Origin: Epilithonimonas hungarica
GTDB taxonomy: Bacteria; Bacteroidota; Bacteroidia; Flavobacteriales; Weeksellaceae
DNA: 64,000 nucleotides
Direction: 5' to 3'
Assembly: GCF_900102265.1 (NCBI RefSeq)
Contig: NZ_FNBH01000001.1
Coordinates: 124,001 to 188,000 of the forward strand
Below are positions 45,973-53,908 of this stretch, piece after piece. Every line of letters begins with the position of its first letter. Position 1 is the stretch's first letter. Both the position numbers and the translations under genes were made by a program. The notes under the pieces were generated by a model. That model ran no database searches. It was not told where the DNA came from and was given only the letters and a program-made list of their open reading frames with translations.

Positions 45973-47184
45973 ATGAAGGTTATTAAACTATTTTTTCTTT
46001 TTTTAGCAGCGATTTCTTTTGGGCAGGAAATTAAAAGCATCCAAGTTTTCAATCCCAAGACCAATGATGAGACAGCTGTCATCGGACAAGGCGAACAATT
46101 GATTTTGAGATTTGACGATCTTTCAAATACAAGCCAGCTTTATCGTTATACCTACAAACATTATAATAAGAATTGGGAAGATGATGGTCTTTTCTTTACC
46201 GAATTTGCCAATGGAAGTATGAATGCATTGATAGAGAATTTCCAATTTTCCTTCAATACTTATCAGAAATACACGCATTATCAGCTGACTTTTCCGAACG
46301 AAAAGATTCAGCCAAAGATTTCCGGAAACTATGAGATCATTGTTTACAAAGATTCTCAGGACAAACCATTGTTCAAAAGAAGATTTTCTATCTATGAAGA
46401 CGGAGCCAATCTCGGCATCAATGTCACAAGATTTATAGATGCCAGAAACCCAAATGCAAAACAAAGAATAGAGATCCAGGCTACCGGAAGCGGTGCGGGA
46501 ATTACCAATAATCTTTCCTCGCTCTCTTTGAGCGTCATCCAGAATAACAATTGGGGAATCGCCCTGAACAATATTCGCCCGAGTTCTACGCTTGGGAATC
46601 AGCTTTTATTCCAACAATTGAATTTGGCTTTTCCTGGAAATAATGAGTTTTACTACTTTGATAATAAGACCATGAATCAAGCTATGGATATGGTGGCCAA
46701 TACGGAGAATATAGATGGCGCAAATCAAACCTATCTTTATCCTGTTTGGGCTTATCCTGCAGATTATCAATATCAACCAGATGTGAATGGTGCGTTCTAT
46801 TTCCGAAGAAATGATCTGGGAATAGAAAGGGATGCTTCCAGAGAAGGTGATTATTCCTGGGTGCATTTTGCTTTGGATAGCCAGAGATTTGATAAAGAAT
46901 TCTATGTTCTGGGAATGTTCAATGATTATAAAGCTGACAAAACCAGCCAAATGCAATATGATGAGAAAGCTCAAAAATACATCGCAAAGATCTATCTGAA
47001 ACAAGGTTTTTACAATTATATCATCGCAACAAAAGAAGCTGATGGAAAACTGAATTACGGCGAGGTCAACGGCAACTTCTGGCAGACAGAGAATCTTTAT
47101 CAAGCATTCTTATATTACACACCTTTCGGCAGGAATTTCGATGGACTGATCGGGTATGGAGAATTCCGGACGCCGGTTAGATAA
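45973..47184 (+). CDS. Type IX secretion system plug protein (DUF5103)
   Basis: The 403-residue protein has a signal peptide ending AAISFGQ. The conserved order IKSIQVFNPKTNDETAVIGQGEQL, YRYTYKHYNKNWEDDGL, EFANGSM and IPDYQ-like segments, followed by VWAYPADYQYQPDVNGAFYFRRN, AFYF-type beta-strands and GRNFDGLIGYGEF, matches DUF5103. In flavobacteria that family provides the plug that closes the SprA translocon on the periplasmic side. It is divergent from the MBL gene. T9SS cargo proteins occur at 33,505 and 52,250 in the same window. Confidence 0.87.
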   Translation: MKVIKLFFLFLAAISFGQEIKSIQVFNPKTNDETAVIGQGEQLILRFDDLSNTSQLYRYTYKHYNKNWEDDGLFFTEFANGSMNALIENFQFSFNTYQKYTHYQLTFPNEKIQPKISGNYEIIVYKDSQDKPLFKRRFSIYEDGANLGINVTRFIDARNPNAKQRIEIQATGSGAGITNNLSSLSLSVIQNNNWGIALNNIRPSSTLGNQLLFQQLNLAFPGNNEFYYFDNKTMNQAMDMVANTENIDGANQTYLYPVWAYPADYQYQPDVNGAFYFRRNDLGIERDASREGDYSWVHFALDSQRFDKEFYVLGMFNDYKADKTSQMQYDEKAQKYIAKIYLKQGFYNYIIATKEADGKLNYGEVNGNFWQTENLYQAFLYYTPFGRNFDGLIGYGEFRTPVR

Positions 47185-47216
47185 ATGATCTTATGAATTA
47201 ATTTAATCTGCCTTGC

Positions 47217-48311
47217 CTATTCATTTGCTCTCTTTATGTAAAGATAGATCGCAATAGGGGCAAATACGATATTTGGAAGCCACATTGCTAAAAGCGGAGG
47301 TAAGGTTTTGTTCTCGGAGACCACATTCAAAACCTGAAAAGAAAATACGAACAAAAAAGCCAAAGCAATTCCCAAAGCGAGATTCAGTCCAAGTCCGCCT
47401 CTTTTTTTCTGAGAAGACAAGGACAATCCTAAGAAAGTCAGAATAATAATTGAAACAGGCATGGATGTTCTTTGATAAAGTTCATTGTAGAAGGAAGTGA
47501 CATTGTTATTACCTTTCATTCTTTCGCGCGTTATCATTTCTAGTAATTCAGGCGTAGTTTTGTTTTGAGCTACCAATTTATCCGGAAATAATTCGGAAGG
47601 CGGAAGCTTGAAATCCTGAATCTTGTTGACCCCATTTCCAAGAATTTCTGTATTATCCTTTTTGATGGTTCTTTCCGTATAATTGCTGATGACAAAATGC
47701 TTTTTCTTTACATCCCACTGGATGTCGGTCGCCATGATCTGATAGGTCAGATTCTTGTTCTTATCAAATTTTTGATACATATAACCAGAGCCACGGTTTT
47801 CTTTTTTGTTGTAGCTGTTGACAAAGATATATTCGCTGGGATTGATGTTAGACGCAATCGTCATATTCCCTAAAAGTTTTTCCTTGTTTATAGCGTTATA
47901 GGTATAAGGTTCCAGCACATTCTTCTTGATATTGGACCAGGGCAAAATGAAATGGTTGACGGCCAGAGTGATAAATGCAATCAATAAAGATGTGATAAGA
48001 TAAGGTCTCGCAAATCTGTGAAAACTTGCACCACTGCTAATGACAGCAACAATCTCTGTGTTGTTTGCCATTCTGGAAGTGAAGAAAATCACCGTGATAA
48101 AGACCAGGATCGACATAAAGGTCAGAATCAGGTTCATGATCCAGAACGGATAGAAATTCAGCAAGAAATAACCTACCGTAAAACCATTGCTCTCAATTCT
48201 TGGCGTTTTTGCCTGAACATCCACAACCATGATGATCACAGACAGTAATACCAACATAAAAATGAGGGTTCCCAAATATTTCTTGATGACGTAAAGGTCT
48301 ATGATCTTCAT
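47217..48311 (-). CDS. LptF/LptG family permease
   Basis: The 364-residue membrane protein has KIIDLYVIKKYLGTLIFMLVLL at the start, described as the first transmembrane region, then two further N-terminal spans. A periplasmic beta-jellyroll part of about 150 residues follows, and three C-terminal spans (SMPVSIIILTFLGLSLSS, GLGLNLALGIALAFLFVFS, LLAMWLPNIVFAPIAIYL). This is the LptF/G architecture for extraction of LPS from the inner membrane in the LptB2FG complex. Which of the two subunits it is cannot be told by eye. It lies 77 bases after tgt. Confidence 0.9.
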   Translation of the reverse strand: MKIIDLYVIKKYLGTLIFMLVLLSVIIMVVDVQAKTPRIESNGFTVGYFLLNFYPFWIMNLILTFMSILVFITVIFFTSRMANNTEIVAVISSGASFHRFARPYLITSLLIAFITLAVNHFILPWSNIKKNVLEPYTYNAINKEKLLGNMTIASNINPSEYIFVNSYNKKENRGSGYMYQKFDKNKNLTYQIMATDIQWDVKKKHFVISNYTERTIKKDNTEILGNGVNKIQDFKLPPSELFPDKLVAQNKTTPELLEMITRERMKGNNNVTSFYNELYQRTSMPVSIIILTFLGLSLSSQKKRGGLGLNLALGIALAFLFVFSFQVLNVVSENKTLPPLLAMWLPNIVFAPIAIYLYIKRANE

Positions 48312-48314
48312 AAG

Positions 48315-48342
48315 GTCAGATGTTGGATGTCAGAAGTCAGAA
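48315..48342. repeat. Short TCAGA-rich repeat between tgt and the LptF/G gene
   Basis: GTCAGATGTTGGATGTCAG and AGTCAGAAG form three spaced copies of GTCAG in 26 bases. Such sequences recur between genes in related genomes as far as I recall. No regulatory element is evident. Confidence 0.4.
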
Positions 48343-48388
48343 GATTTATCAATACTCATCTGATTCTTTTTACTTTTCTCTTATTCTT

Positions 48389-49519
48389 TTACAATCTTTG
48401 TTTTAACTGAGGAATGATCTGCTCTTTCCACTGATAAAAATCTCCTGCGATAATGTGCTCTCTCGCTACTTTTACCAAGTCCAGATAAAATGCCAGGTTG
48501 TGAATCGATGCGATCTGCTTTGCCAGGTATTCTTTCGCTACGAAAAGGTGACGGACATAGGCTTTGCTGTACTCCTGGTCCACAAAACTTGTCCCAAACT
48601 CATCCAAGGGCGAAAAGTCAGTTTTCCATTTTTCGTTTTTCATATTCATCACACCTTGCCACGTAAAGAGCATAGCGTTTCTTGCATTTCTCGTTGGCAT
48701 CACACAATCCATCATATCAACTCCAAGACCTATGCTTTCAATGATATTCCAAGGTGTTCCGACACCCATCAGGTATCTTGGTTTGTCTTTTGGAAGAATG
48801 TCGGTTACTTCATTGGTGATTCTGTACATTTCTTCTTCCGGCTCTCCAACAGAAAGCCCGCCAATAGCGTTTCCTTCTGCTCCTGCTTCTGAGATTACCT
48901 CTGCCGAAATTTTTCTCAGGTCGGAATAACAAGAACCCTGAACAATCGGGAACAATCTTTGCTTGTGTCCGTACAATTCTTTGTTCTCTTCCGTCCAATC
49001 GATGCATCTTTTCAACCAACGATGTGTAAGCTCCATTGAGGTTTTCACAGCATTATAATCGCTAGGATAAGCAATACACTCATCGAAAGCCATAAAAATA
49101 TCTGCACCGATCTGTCTTTGGATCTGCATAGAAATCTCTGGTGACATAAATTGCAAACTTCCGTCGATATGGGATTTAAATTTCACACCTTCTTCAGTGA
49201 TCTTTCTGCTTTTTGCCAAAGAAAAAACCTGATAACCGCCGGAGTCTGTCAAAATTGGTCTGTCCCAGTTCATAAATTTGTGGAGTCCGCCCGCTTGCTC
49301 CATAATGTCCATCTTTGGACGAAGCATCAAATGATACGTATTCCCAAGAATAATTTGCGCTTTTATATCTTCCTTCAGTTCTCTCTGGTGGACGGTCTTT
49401 ACCGATGCAACCGTTCCAACCGGCATAAAGATCGGGGTTTGGATTTGTCCGTGGTCCGTCGTAATCACTCCAGCTCTTGCCTTTGATTCTGAAGTTTTTT
49501 CGATTTCAAAAAATTTCAT
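48389..49519 (-). CDS. tgt: Queuine tRNA-guanine transglycosylase
   Basis: The 376-residue enzyme shows TPIFMPVGTVASVKTV, LGNTYHLMLRPKMDIM, the substrate site LTDSGGYQVFSLAKSRKITEEGVKF (given as DSGGYQVFSL), VQGSCYSDLRKISA, AIGGLSVGEPEEEMYRI and the nucleophile region MMDCVMPTRNARNAML. It replaces guanine at the wobble position of GUN tRNAs with a queuine precursor. The zinc-binding Cys/His set near the C-terminus is incomplete as I read it, since DCVMPTRNARN is followed by HNLAFYLDLV without a clear Cys trio; some bacteroidotal Tgt proteins look like this. Confidence 0.95.
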   Translation of the reverse strand: MKFFEIEKTSESKARAGVITTDHGQIQTPIFMPVGTVASVKTVHQRELKEDIKAQIILGNTYHLMLRPKMDIMEQAGGLHKFMNWDRPILTDSGGYQVFSLAKSRKITEEGVKFKSHIDGSLQFMSPEISMQIQRQIGADIFMAFDECIAYPSDYNAVKTSMELTHRWLKRCIDWTEENKELYGHKQRLFPIVQGSCYSDLRKISAEVISEAGAEGNAIGGLSVGEPEEEMYRITNEVTDILPKDKPRYLMGVGTPWNIIESIGLGVDMMDCVMPTRNARNAMLFTWQGVMNMKNEKWKTDFSPLDEFGTSFVDQEYSKAYVRHLFVAKEYLAKQIASIHNLAFYLDLVKVAREHIIAGDFYQWKEQIIPQLKQRL

Positions 49520-49578
49520 TCCTTATATTATTAATTTCCCAAATTCGGTCTTTGCCGAAAAGAATCCGTCTCGCAAAC

Positions 49579-49953
49579 TTATCTCGCTTGTGGTGGCAAC
49601 TCTGGGTTTTCCTTTAATTTTTTATTGATGTAAGCTTCCGCCTTTGGGTCTTTCGCCTTGATCAATTCCTGCGCCTGATCCATAATATCTTTCAGAACGT
49701 CAGGTTTTGTCATGTAATATTTATAACTATCCGAGAATAGTTGTCCCTTGATATTATATTTCTTAAGAATAAATCTTGTGGCATTTTCAGAATTGATATT
49801 TCCTCCGATGGTATAGCTTTGGTCATTGATGGCAAAATCCGCGATGATCTCAGCCATTTTTTCTTCGGACAAAATATGCTCCGGTTTTTGTATCGCCTCT
49901 TGACAAGACAAAACACAGAAAATCATCATTAAAGAAAAAATAAAATGTTTCAT
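49579..49953 (-). CDS. DUF4296 lipoprotein
   Basis: The frame is open from 50,010, but the ATG at 49,953 begins a standard lipoprotein signal peptide (MKHFIFSLMMIFCVLSC), giving 124 residues. DUF4296 follows: KPEHILSEEKMAEIIADFAI, then a pattern of helices (ATRFILKKYNIKGQLFSDS, YYMTKPDVLKDIMDQAQELI). The family is common and conserved in Bacteroidota, but its function is unknown. It lies 59 bases upstream of tgt on the same strand. Confidence 0.85.
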   Translation of the reverse strand: MKHFIFSLMMIFCVLSCQEAIQKPEHILSEEKMAEIIADFAINDQSYTIGGNINSENATRFILKKYNIKGQLFSDSYKYYMTKPDVLKDIMDQAQELIKAKDPKAEAYINKKLKENPELPPQAR

Positions 49954-49969
49954 ATTATAATTTTTCCAC

Positions 49970-50230
49970 CACATAGGCACAATAGATTTTAGAAAGAAAA
50001 GTTCCCCCATTAGTTAAAATAGCTATTTGGACTTTGTTTTTCATTTTTTAAACTACAATTTCTATGTGTCTATGTTGTTTTAATACTTAGAGCTTAAATT
50101 TAATTGCCAGTAAAATATTTTACAGCATTAATTCAAAGCTTTATTTTTTAATTTTCTCACTGATTTTACCGATTCAGCAGGTCATTATTTACAAATCAAA
50201 TCAGCGGGATCTGCAAAATCGGCGAAAAAT
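49970..50230. repeat. Repeat-rich non-coding gap
   Basis: The gap between the DUF4296 start and the polyprenol transferase contains CACATAGGCACAATAGA at 49,970-49,986 and an imperfect inverted partner TCTATGTGTCTATGTT at 50,061-50,076. Near 50,201-50,228 is ATCAGCGGGATCTGC followed by AAAATCGGCG, which resembles CCGCAGATCTCC at 51,906-51,917. No gene is seen. Confidence 0.45.
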
Positions 50231-50263
50231 AATATTTAATACAAATTTAACATAACAGGTTCT

Positions 50264-50980
50264 TTACAATTTTCCGATAAGGTTTTTCCATTTGAGGTTC
50301 AGAACTCCGAAAACAGCTTCCTGGATGATTCCGCCATTCATTTTGCTTTCACCTTCGGTCCTGTCGGTAAAGATAATTGGGACTTCTACGATCTTCAGAT
50401 CTTTTTTGAAGACGCGGTATTTCATCTCAACCTGGAAACCGTAACCTTTCAGCTTGATCTTATCCAAGCCTATTGCGATCAATGTTTCTTTTCTGAAACA
50501 AACAAAGCCGGCTGTCGTATCGTGAATCGGAAGTCCGAGAACAAACCGGACATACTTGGAAGCGAAATAGGAGAGCAAAACCCTTCCCATCGGCCAGTTC
50601 ACAACATTCACACCTTGGGAATACCTGGAGCCGACAGACATATCCGCATCTTTACAAGCTTCATAAAGTTTTATCAGATCTTTTGGATTGTGGGAAAAAT
50701 CGGCATCCATCTCGAAAATGAAATCATACTCGTTATGAATTGCCCATTGAAATCCGTGGATATAAGCTTTACCCAATCCATCTTTTATTTTTCTGACCGT
50801 CAAATGAAGCTGAAGCGGATATTTCTCACGAAGTTCTTTTACAATATCTGCAGTTCCGTCAGGAGAAGAATCGTCAACCACCAAAATATGAAAGTCCTGC
50901 TGTAAGCCAAAAACAGCAGAAATGATCTTTTCGATATTTTCTTTTTCGTTGTAAGTAGGAATAATGACTAATTTCTTCAT
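50264..50980 (-). CDS. Polyprenol-phosphate mannosyltransferase-like GT2
   Basis: The frame is open from 50,998, but that ATG overlaps an exact -7 box, so the ATG at 50,980 (MKKLVIIPTYNEKENIEKII) is chosen, giving 238 residues. VVDDSSPDGTADIV, EMDADFSHNPKDLIKLYEAC and GSRYSQGVNVVNWP with the later DTTAGFVCFRKE are those of Dpm1 and related enzymes. They transfer mannose or glucose to polyprenyl phosphate, giving donors for periplasmic glycosylation. The C-terminal membrane spans of longer homologues are absent, so it would work with the membrane from the cytoplasm. Flavobacterial protein O-glycosylation is one possible use. Confidence 0.88.
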   Translation of the reverse strand: MKKLVIIPTYNEKENIEKIISAVFGLQQDFHILVVDDSSPDGTADIVKELREKYPLQLHLTVRKIKDGLGKAYIHGFQWAIHNEYDFIFEMDADFSHNPKDLIKLYEACKDADMSVGSRYSQGVNVVNWPMGRVLLSYFASKYVRFVLGLPIHDTTAGFVCFRKETLIAIGLDKIKLKGYGFQVEMKYRVFKKDLKIVEVPIIFTDRTEGESKMNGGIIQEAVFGVLNLKWKNLIGKL

Positions 50981-50995
50981 TCTGCAAATAATTTG

Positions 50996-51003
50996 CAAAG
51001 ATA
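50996..51003 (-). promoter_or_regulatory. -7 promoter box for the polyprenol transferase gene
   Basis: Read leftward the box is TATCTTTG, exactly matching TAnnTTTG. It overlaps the first possible start codon and so supports the second. No TTG at the right distance is evident upstream. Confidence 0.6.
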
Positions 51004-51058
51004 ATCTTTTACCGGCTAATGTTTTTTGGTCGTTTGTAAATTAACTTTTTTTAACCAG

Positions 51059-51098
51059 AAATAAACCCGGTTCGAATTATTTCAAACCGGGTTTATTT
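51059..51098 (-). terminator. Terminator after the DUF6266 gene
   Basis: AAATAAACCCGGTT at 51,059-51,072 pairs with AACCGGGTTTATTT at 51,085-51,098, a perfect 14-base stem with a 12-base loop. It follows the DUF6266 stop at 51,102 in the leftward direction. Its A/T-rich base can act in both directions. Confidence 0.85.
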
Positions 51099-51101
51099 CA
51101 G

Positions 51102-51737
51102 TTAAGCAGTGGTACCGATGTACTGCGAGCTTGAGACGGTTTGCTCATCGTTTGACCGGAAGGCCATCCAAACATGGAGTGTTTTTTCCTGGAAATTGAT
51201 CGGCACAATGGCCGAGTAGGTAGCCTCCGAACGAATTGCTGCGTTCTCTATAAAGAATGTGAAATTTTCCCCTTCTGCTGCCAGGAGGATCTGGGCAAGG
51301 TCATTCTCTCTATCGACATTCCCTGCAGAGTTGTCCTGCCATGTGATATCTAATTTGTCTCCCGATAATTTTATCGAGAGCGGAATGGCTGCTAAAAGAC
51401 CTCCTTTTGAAAAAGCCAGAGCGGGGTAGTCCGGAGTAATGGATGAGGCTGCATAGTCTATTTTGAAGTTCTCCATCAGATTGGTCATTGCCAGATTATA
51501 GCAAGACCTCATCCCACTTCTGTTCCCGAAATGCCTGCAGGCATATCCTTTGTAAGACTGCATGAACTCTGCGCATCGTTTCATCCGGTTCTGGATGAGA
51601 AGCTGTTTGGCGGTTGGTTGAGCATTTCGTTTTCTCGGGCGAGTCCTTGTGATCTCGTTCCCATAGACGTTGGCCACCACGATACGTCCTGTACGTCCCG
51701 AAGTGCCTGATAATAATGAGTCATATAATTTTCCCAT
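51102..51737 (-). CDS. DUF6266 family protein
   Basis: The 211-residue protein starts GKLYDSLLSGTSGRTGRIVVANVYG, followed by RTRPRKRNAQPTAKQLLIQNRM, which is the conserved basic segment. The C-terminal half is predicted beta-rich (LDITWQDNSAGN, HVWMAFRSNDEQTVSSSQYIG). No signal peptide or membrane span is seen. The family is restricted to Bacteroidota and its function is unknown; the conserved basic N-terminal part with many Arg/Lys would suit nucleic acid or assembly contacts. GC content is clearly above that of the neighbours. A TACATTTG box lies at 51,808-51,801. A decayed tail of another copy occurs at 23,627-23,698. Confidence 0.8.
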   Translation of the reverse strand: MGKLYDSLLSGTSGRTGRIVVANVYGNEITRTRPRKRNAQPTAKQLLIQNRMKRCAEFMQSYKGYACRHFGNRSGMRSCYNLAMTNLMENFKIDYAASSITPDYPALAFSKGGLLAAIPLSIKLSGDKLDITWQDNSAGNVDRENDLAQILLAAEGENFTFFIENAAIRSEATYSAIVPINFQEKTLHVWMAFRSNDEQTVSSSQYIGTTA

Positions 51738-51800
51738 AATACATGTTTTTTTTTGTTAATGAATTTAAATTAGAACTTTATCATCAGCTGAATGATGCGG

Positions 51801-51808
51801 CAAATGTA
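51801..51808 (-). promoter_or_regulatory. -7 promoter box of the DUF6266 gene
   Basis: Read leftward the sequence is TACATTTG, an exact -7 match 64 bases upstream of the start codon. No TTG is present at the usual distance, so the promoter may depend on an activator or be weak. Confidence 0.5.
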
Positions 51809-51973
51809 TTATGGTGATACGACAGAAGTTGACGTGTTATTTTTTATTTTGGATTTTTTTATGAAAGGCACATGAAGTTTTAACAGGTCACTGGTTTTGT
51901 TTTCCCGCAGATCTCCATGATCTGGGCAGATCTATTTGTTTCTATGATTTTCTGTTAACATAATATGGAGTTT

Positions 51974-52061
51974 GTATATCCCATGTATATCCATTCTATA
52001 TCCAATTTATATCTATTCTATATCCTTTGTATATCCTTTGTTCGATGCTCGTTCGATGATT
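51974..52061. repeat. Exact 11-bp-period tandem array (8 units)
   Basis: Eight consecutive 11-mers fill 88 bases without any gap. Units 1-6 are variants of GTATATCCATT (GTATATCCCAT, GTATATCCATT, CTATATCCAAT, TTATATCTATT, CTATATCCTTT, GTATATCCTTT). Units 7-8 are GTTCGATGCTC and GTTCGATGATT. The array lies in the 512-base gap between the divergent DUF6266 and T9SS genes. The same gap also has CAGATCT repeated at 51,908-51,914 and near 51,927, a minus-strand hairpin at 52,181, and no gene. Confidence 0.9.
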
Positions 52062-52180
52062 GTTGTCAGATCTTGTCTTTTTATAAAAAAATGCTATTAA
52101 ATCCATTTAACATAATAAAAAAGCATGAAAAATATTTTGGATCCAGTAAAAAAACAATTAATTTTAGGAAAAAATAAAAA

Positions 52181-52197
52181 GCGACACGTTTTGTCGC
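52181..52197 (-). terminator. Orphan terminator-like hairpin on the minus strand
   Basis: GCGACA at 52,181-52,186 pairs with TGTCGC at 52,192-52,197. Read leftward the stem is followed by TTTTTATTTTTT, the form of an intrinsic terminator. No minus-strand gene ends here. It could end an antisense RNA from the T9SS gene or be left from a lost gene. Confidence 0.45.
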
Positions 52198-52249
52198 ATC
52201 TCCTTGCTATCATTGCATCGAGAGAATAACAATTAAAAAAACTCATAAC

Positions 52250-53902
52250 ATGAAAAGACTCAGCATCGGCGTGGGCATTCTTGTCCTGTGCCATGTCCAT
52301 GCCCAGAAGGTAAGCTGGCAAAAGAACATAGATTCCAATACCCAGGATTTCCTTTCCGGGCTTGCTGTCACGATAGACGGCCAATATTTGGTATCCGGAT
52401 CTTCCATCCAAAAGGATCAGAACCCAAGCTCCAATCAAAACAATGGTTACGATTACCATATCCTTAAACTCGACCAGCAGGGGCAGAAGGTCTGGGAGAG
52501 GTATTTCTCGGGTAATCGTCATGACTACCTCAGTTCCACCGTTTCCACTCAGGAAGGCGGTTTCCTGTTGGCAGGCACCTCGTATTCCTCATCGGTCCTG
52601 GACAAGAAGGACAAAGGCAATGGCTCTTCTGATATTTGGGTGATTAAAATAGATGAAAATGGCGAAGAAGAATGGCAGCAGACGATAGGAACGAGATACA
52701 GCGAAGAGGCCAGGAGCGTGACGCAGACGACCGACCAGGGCTATGTCATCGCAGGGAGCACGAACCACCCGAAATTGGGCTATGGTTCCAAGGATGTCCT
52801 TGTGACCAAACTTGACAAGACGGGAAAGGTCATCGTCCAGCTCATCCTGGGTGGCAAAGGCCTGGACGAGGTGGAGAAGGTGATACCTACAAAGGATGGT
52901 GGTGTTCTGATGGGTATCTATTCGAGAAGCGGGGCAATTAATGAAGAATTAAAAATTAATAATGAAGAAGGCTCAGCAGGTATAGATGCTTCGACTCCGC
53001 TCGGCATGACAGGCGAAGAGCCAATAACCACCAACTATCAACCAAAAACCACAGAAAATAATGGCGAGGGCGATTATTGGATCGTGAAGCTGGACAAGGA
53101 CAACAAGGTCCAATGGGAGAAGAACTATGGCGGAAGCGAGGACGACCATATCCGGACGTTGGCACTGACGGACTCGGGCTACATCATCGGAGGAGAGAGC
53201 AGGAGTGAGACCTCGGGAAATAAGAGAGCTAAGTTGGAAGAAGGAACTGATCTTTGGGTTTTGGCTTTGGATGAAGATGGCAATGAACAATGGCAGCAAT
53301 CCTACAACTTTAAGAACAGGGATGTAATGATGAGCCTTAATACCATTAAAAACTCAAACTCTGAGACCAAAGGCTTTTTGATCGGTGGTTTTACCCAGAC
53401 AGAGGGTAAAGTTCAAAAGAATGACGAGACATTTTGGATGTTGTATATCGACAAAGATGGCAAAGAGGTCTGGAGAAAATATGTAGAAGGCAAAGAAAAG
53501 AAGAACGAAGAAAGATTGACATCGGCGTTGCTTAACAGGGATGGTTCATTTGTATTGGCAGGGACTAGTGCAGAGGAAGTGGGCAAAGAAAACTGGAAAG
53601 TGGTAAAGCTGATGGATGGCGATATAGAAGATCTGATGGAGAACAAGGACATCCGGATCTACCCGAATCCGGTGAAGGAGTACTGTTATGTGGAACTCAG
53701 TTCCGAGTTCTTTGTTTCGGGTTCCGGGCAAGCAGATATCTATGTCTATGACATGACGGGCAAGGTGATACAGAAGTTACAAACAAAGAATAAGGTAACG
53801 AAGGTCGATACGAGTAAGCTTCCGCAAGGAGTATATATCATCAAGGCGAGTATCCCAACGCAACAGAACAAAAAACTAACTACTAAAATTGTGAAAGAAT
53901 AA
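52250..53902 (+). CDS. T9SS-secreted repeat protein
   Basis: The 550-residue protein has a signal peptide ending CHVHAQK. The body is built of repeats of about 50 residues, each with a D.W..KLD..G...W....G block and a DGGYVIAGS-type block (SSDIWVIKIDENGEEEWQQ, DQGYVIAGSTN, GDYWIVKLDKDNKVQWEKNYGG, DSGYIIGGES, TDLWVLALDEDGNEQWQQSY), probably a beta-propeller. The last 75 residues are a T9SS type A sorting domain (IRIYPNPVKEYCYVEL, ADIYVYDMTGKVIQKL, VDTSKLPQGVYIIKA). Residues of about 229-271 interrupt the repeat pattern and derive from dispersed DNA repeats. It is directly followed by the RHS-like gene after six bases, so the two are probably one operon. Confidence 0.88.
   Translation: MKRLSIGVGILVLCHVHAQKVSWQKNIDSNTQDFLSGLAVTIDGQYLVSGSSIQKDQNPSSNQNNGYDYHILKLDQQGQKVWERYFSGNRHDYLSSTVSTQEGGFLLAGTSYSSSVLDKKDKGNGSSDIWVIKIDENGEEEWQQTIGTRYSEEARSVTQTTDQGYVIAGSTNHPKLGYGSKDVLVTKLDKTGKVIVQLILGGKGLDEVEKVIPTKDGGVLMGIYSRSGAINEELKINNEEGSAGIDASTPLGMTGEEPITTNYQPKTTENNGEGDYWIVKLDKDNKVQWEKNYGGSEDDHIRTLALTDSGYIIGGESRSETSGNKRAKLEEGTDLWVLALDEDGNEQWQQSYNFKNRDVMMSLNTIKNSNSETKGFLIGGFTQTEGKVQKNDETFWMLYIDKDGKEVWRKYVEGKEKKNEERLTSALLNRDGSFVLAGTSAEEVGKENWKVVKLMDGDIEDLMENKDIRIYPNPVKEYCYVELSSEFFVSGSGQADIYVYDMTGKVIQKLQTKNKVTKVDTSKLPQGVYIIKASIPTQQNKKLTTKIVKE
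52935..53057. repeat. Dispersed repeats inserted in frame in the T9SS gene
   Basis: The segment consists of AATTAATGAAGAATT-type A/T repeats (52,935-52,969), a copy of the GAGC..GTCG element in reverse (ATGCTTCGACTCCGCTCGGC, beginning 52,986) and ACCACCAACTATCAACC (about 53,026-53,042). The same kinds of sequence occur between genes elsewhere in the window. Here they keep the frame open and add about 43 residues between two propeller repeats. Confidence 0.7.
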
Positions 53903-53908
53903 AACACT

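Noticed and set aside
46606-47103. 165-codon minus-strand frame opposite the T9SS plug gene
   Set aside because: It has an Ile-rich composition without domains and no promoter, and it is fully inside a recognised gene.
51974-52061. CRISPR-like array
   Set aside because: Units are 11 bases, contiguous and without spacers, and no cas gene is present.
51965-52177. 70-codon frame running through the 11-bp array
   Set aside because: Units of 11 bases shift the frame at every repeat, so no protein repeat is produced. The frame is open by chance.
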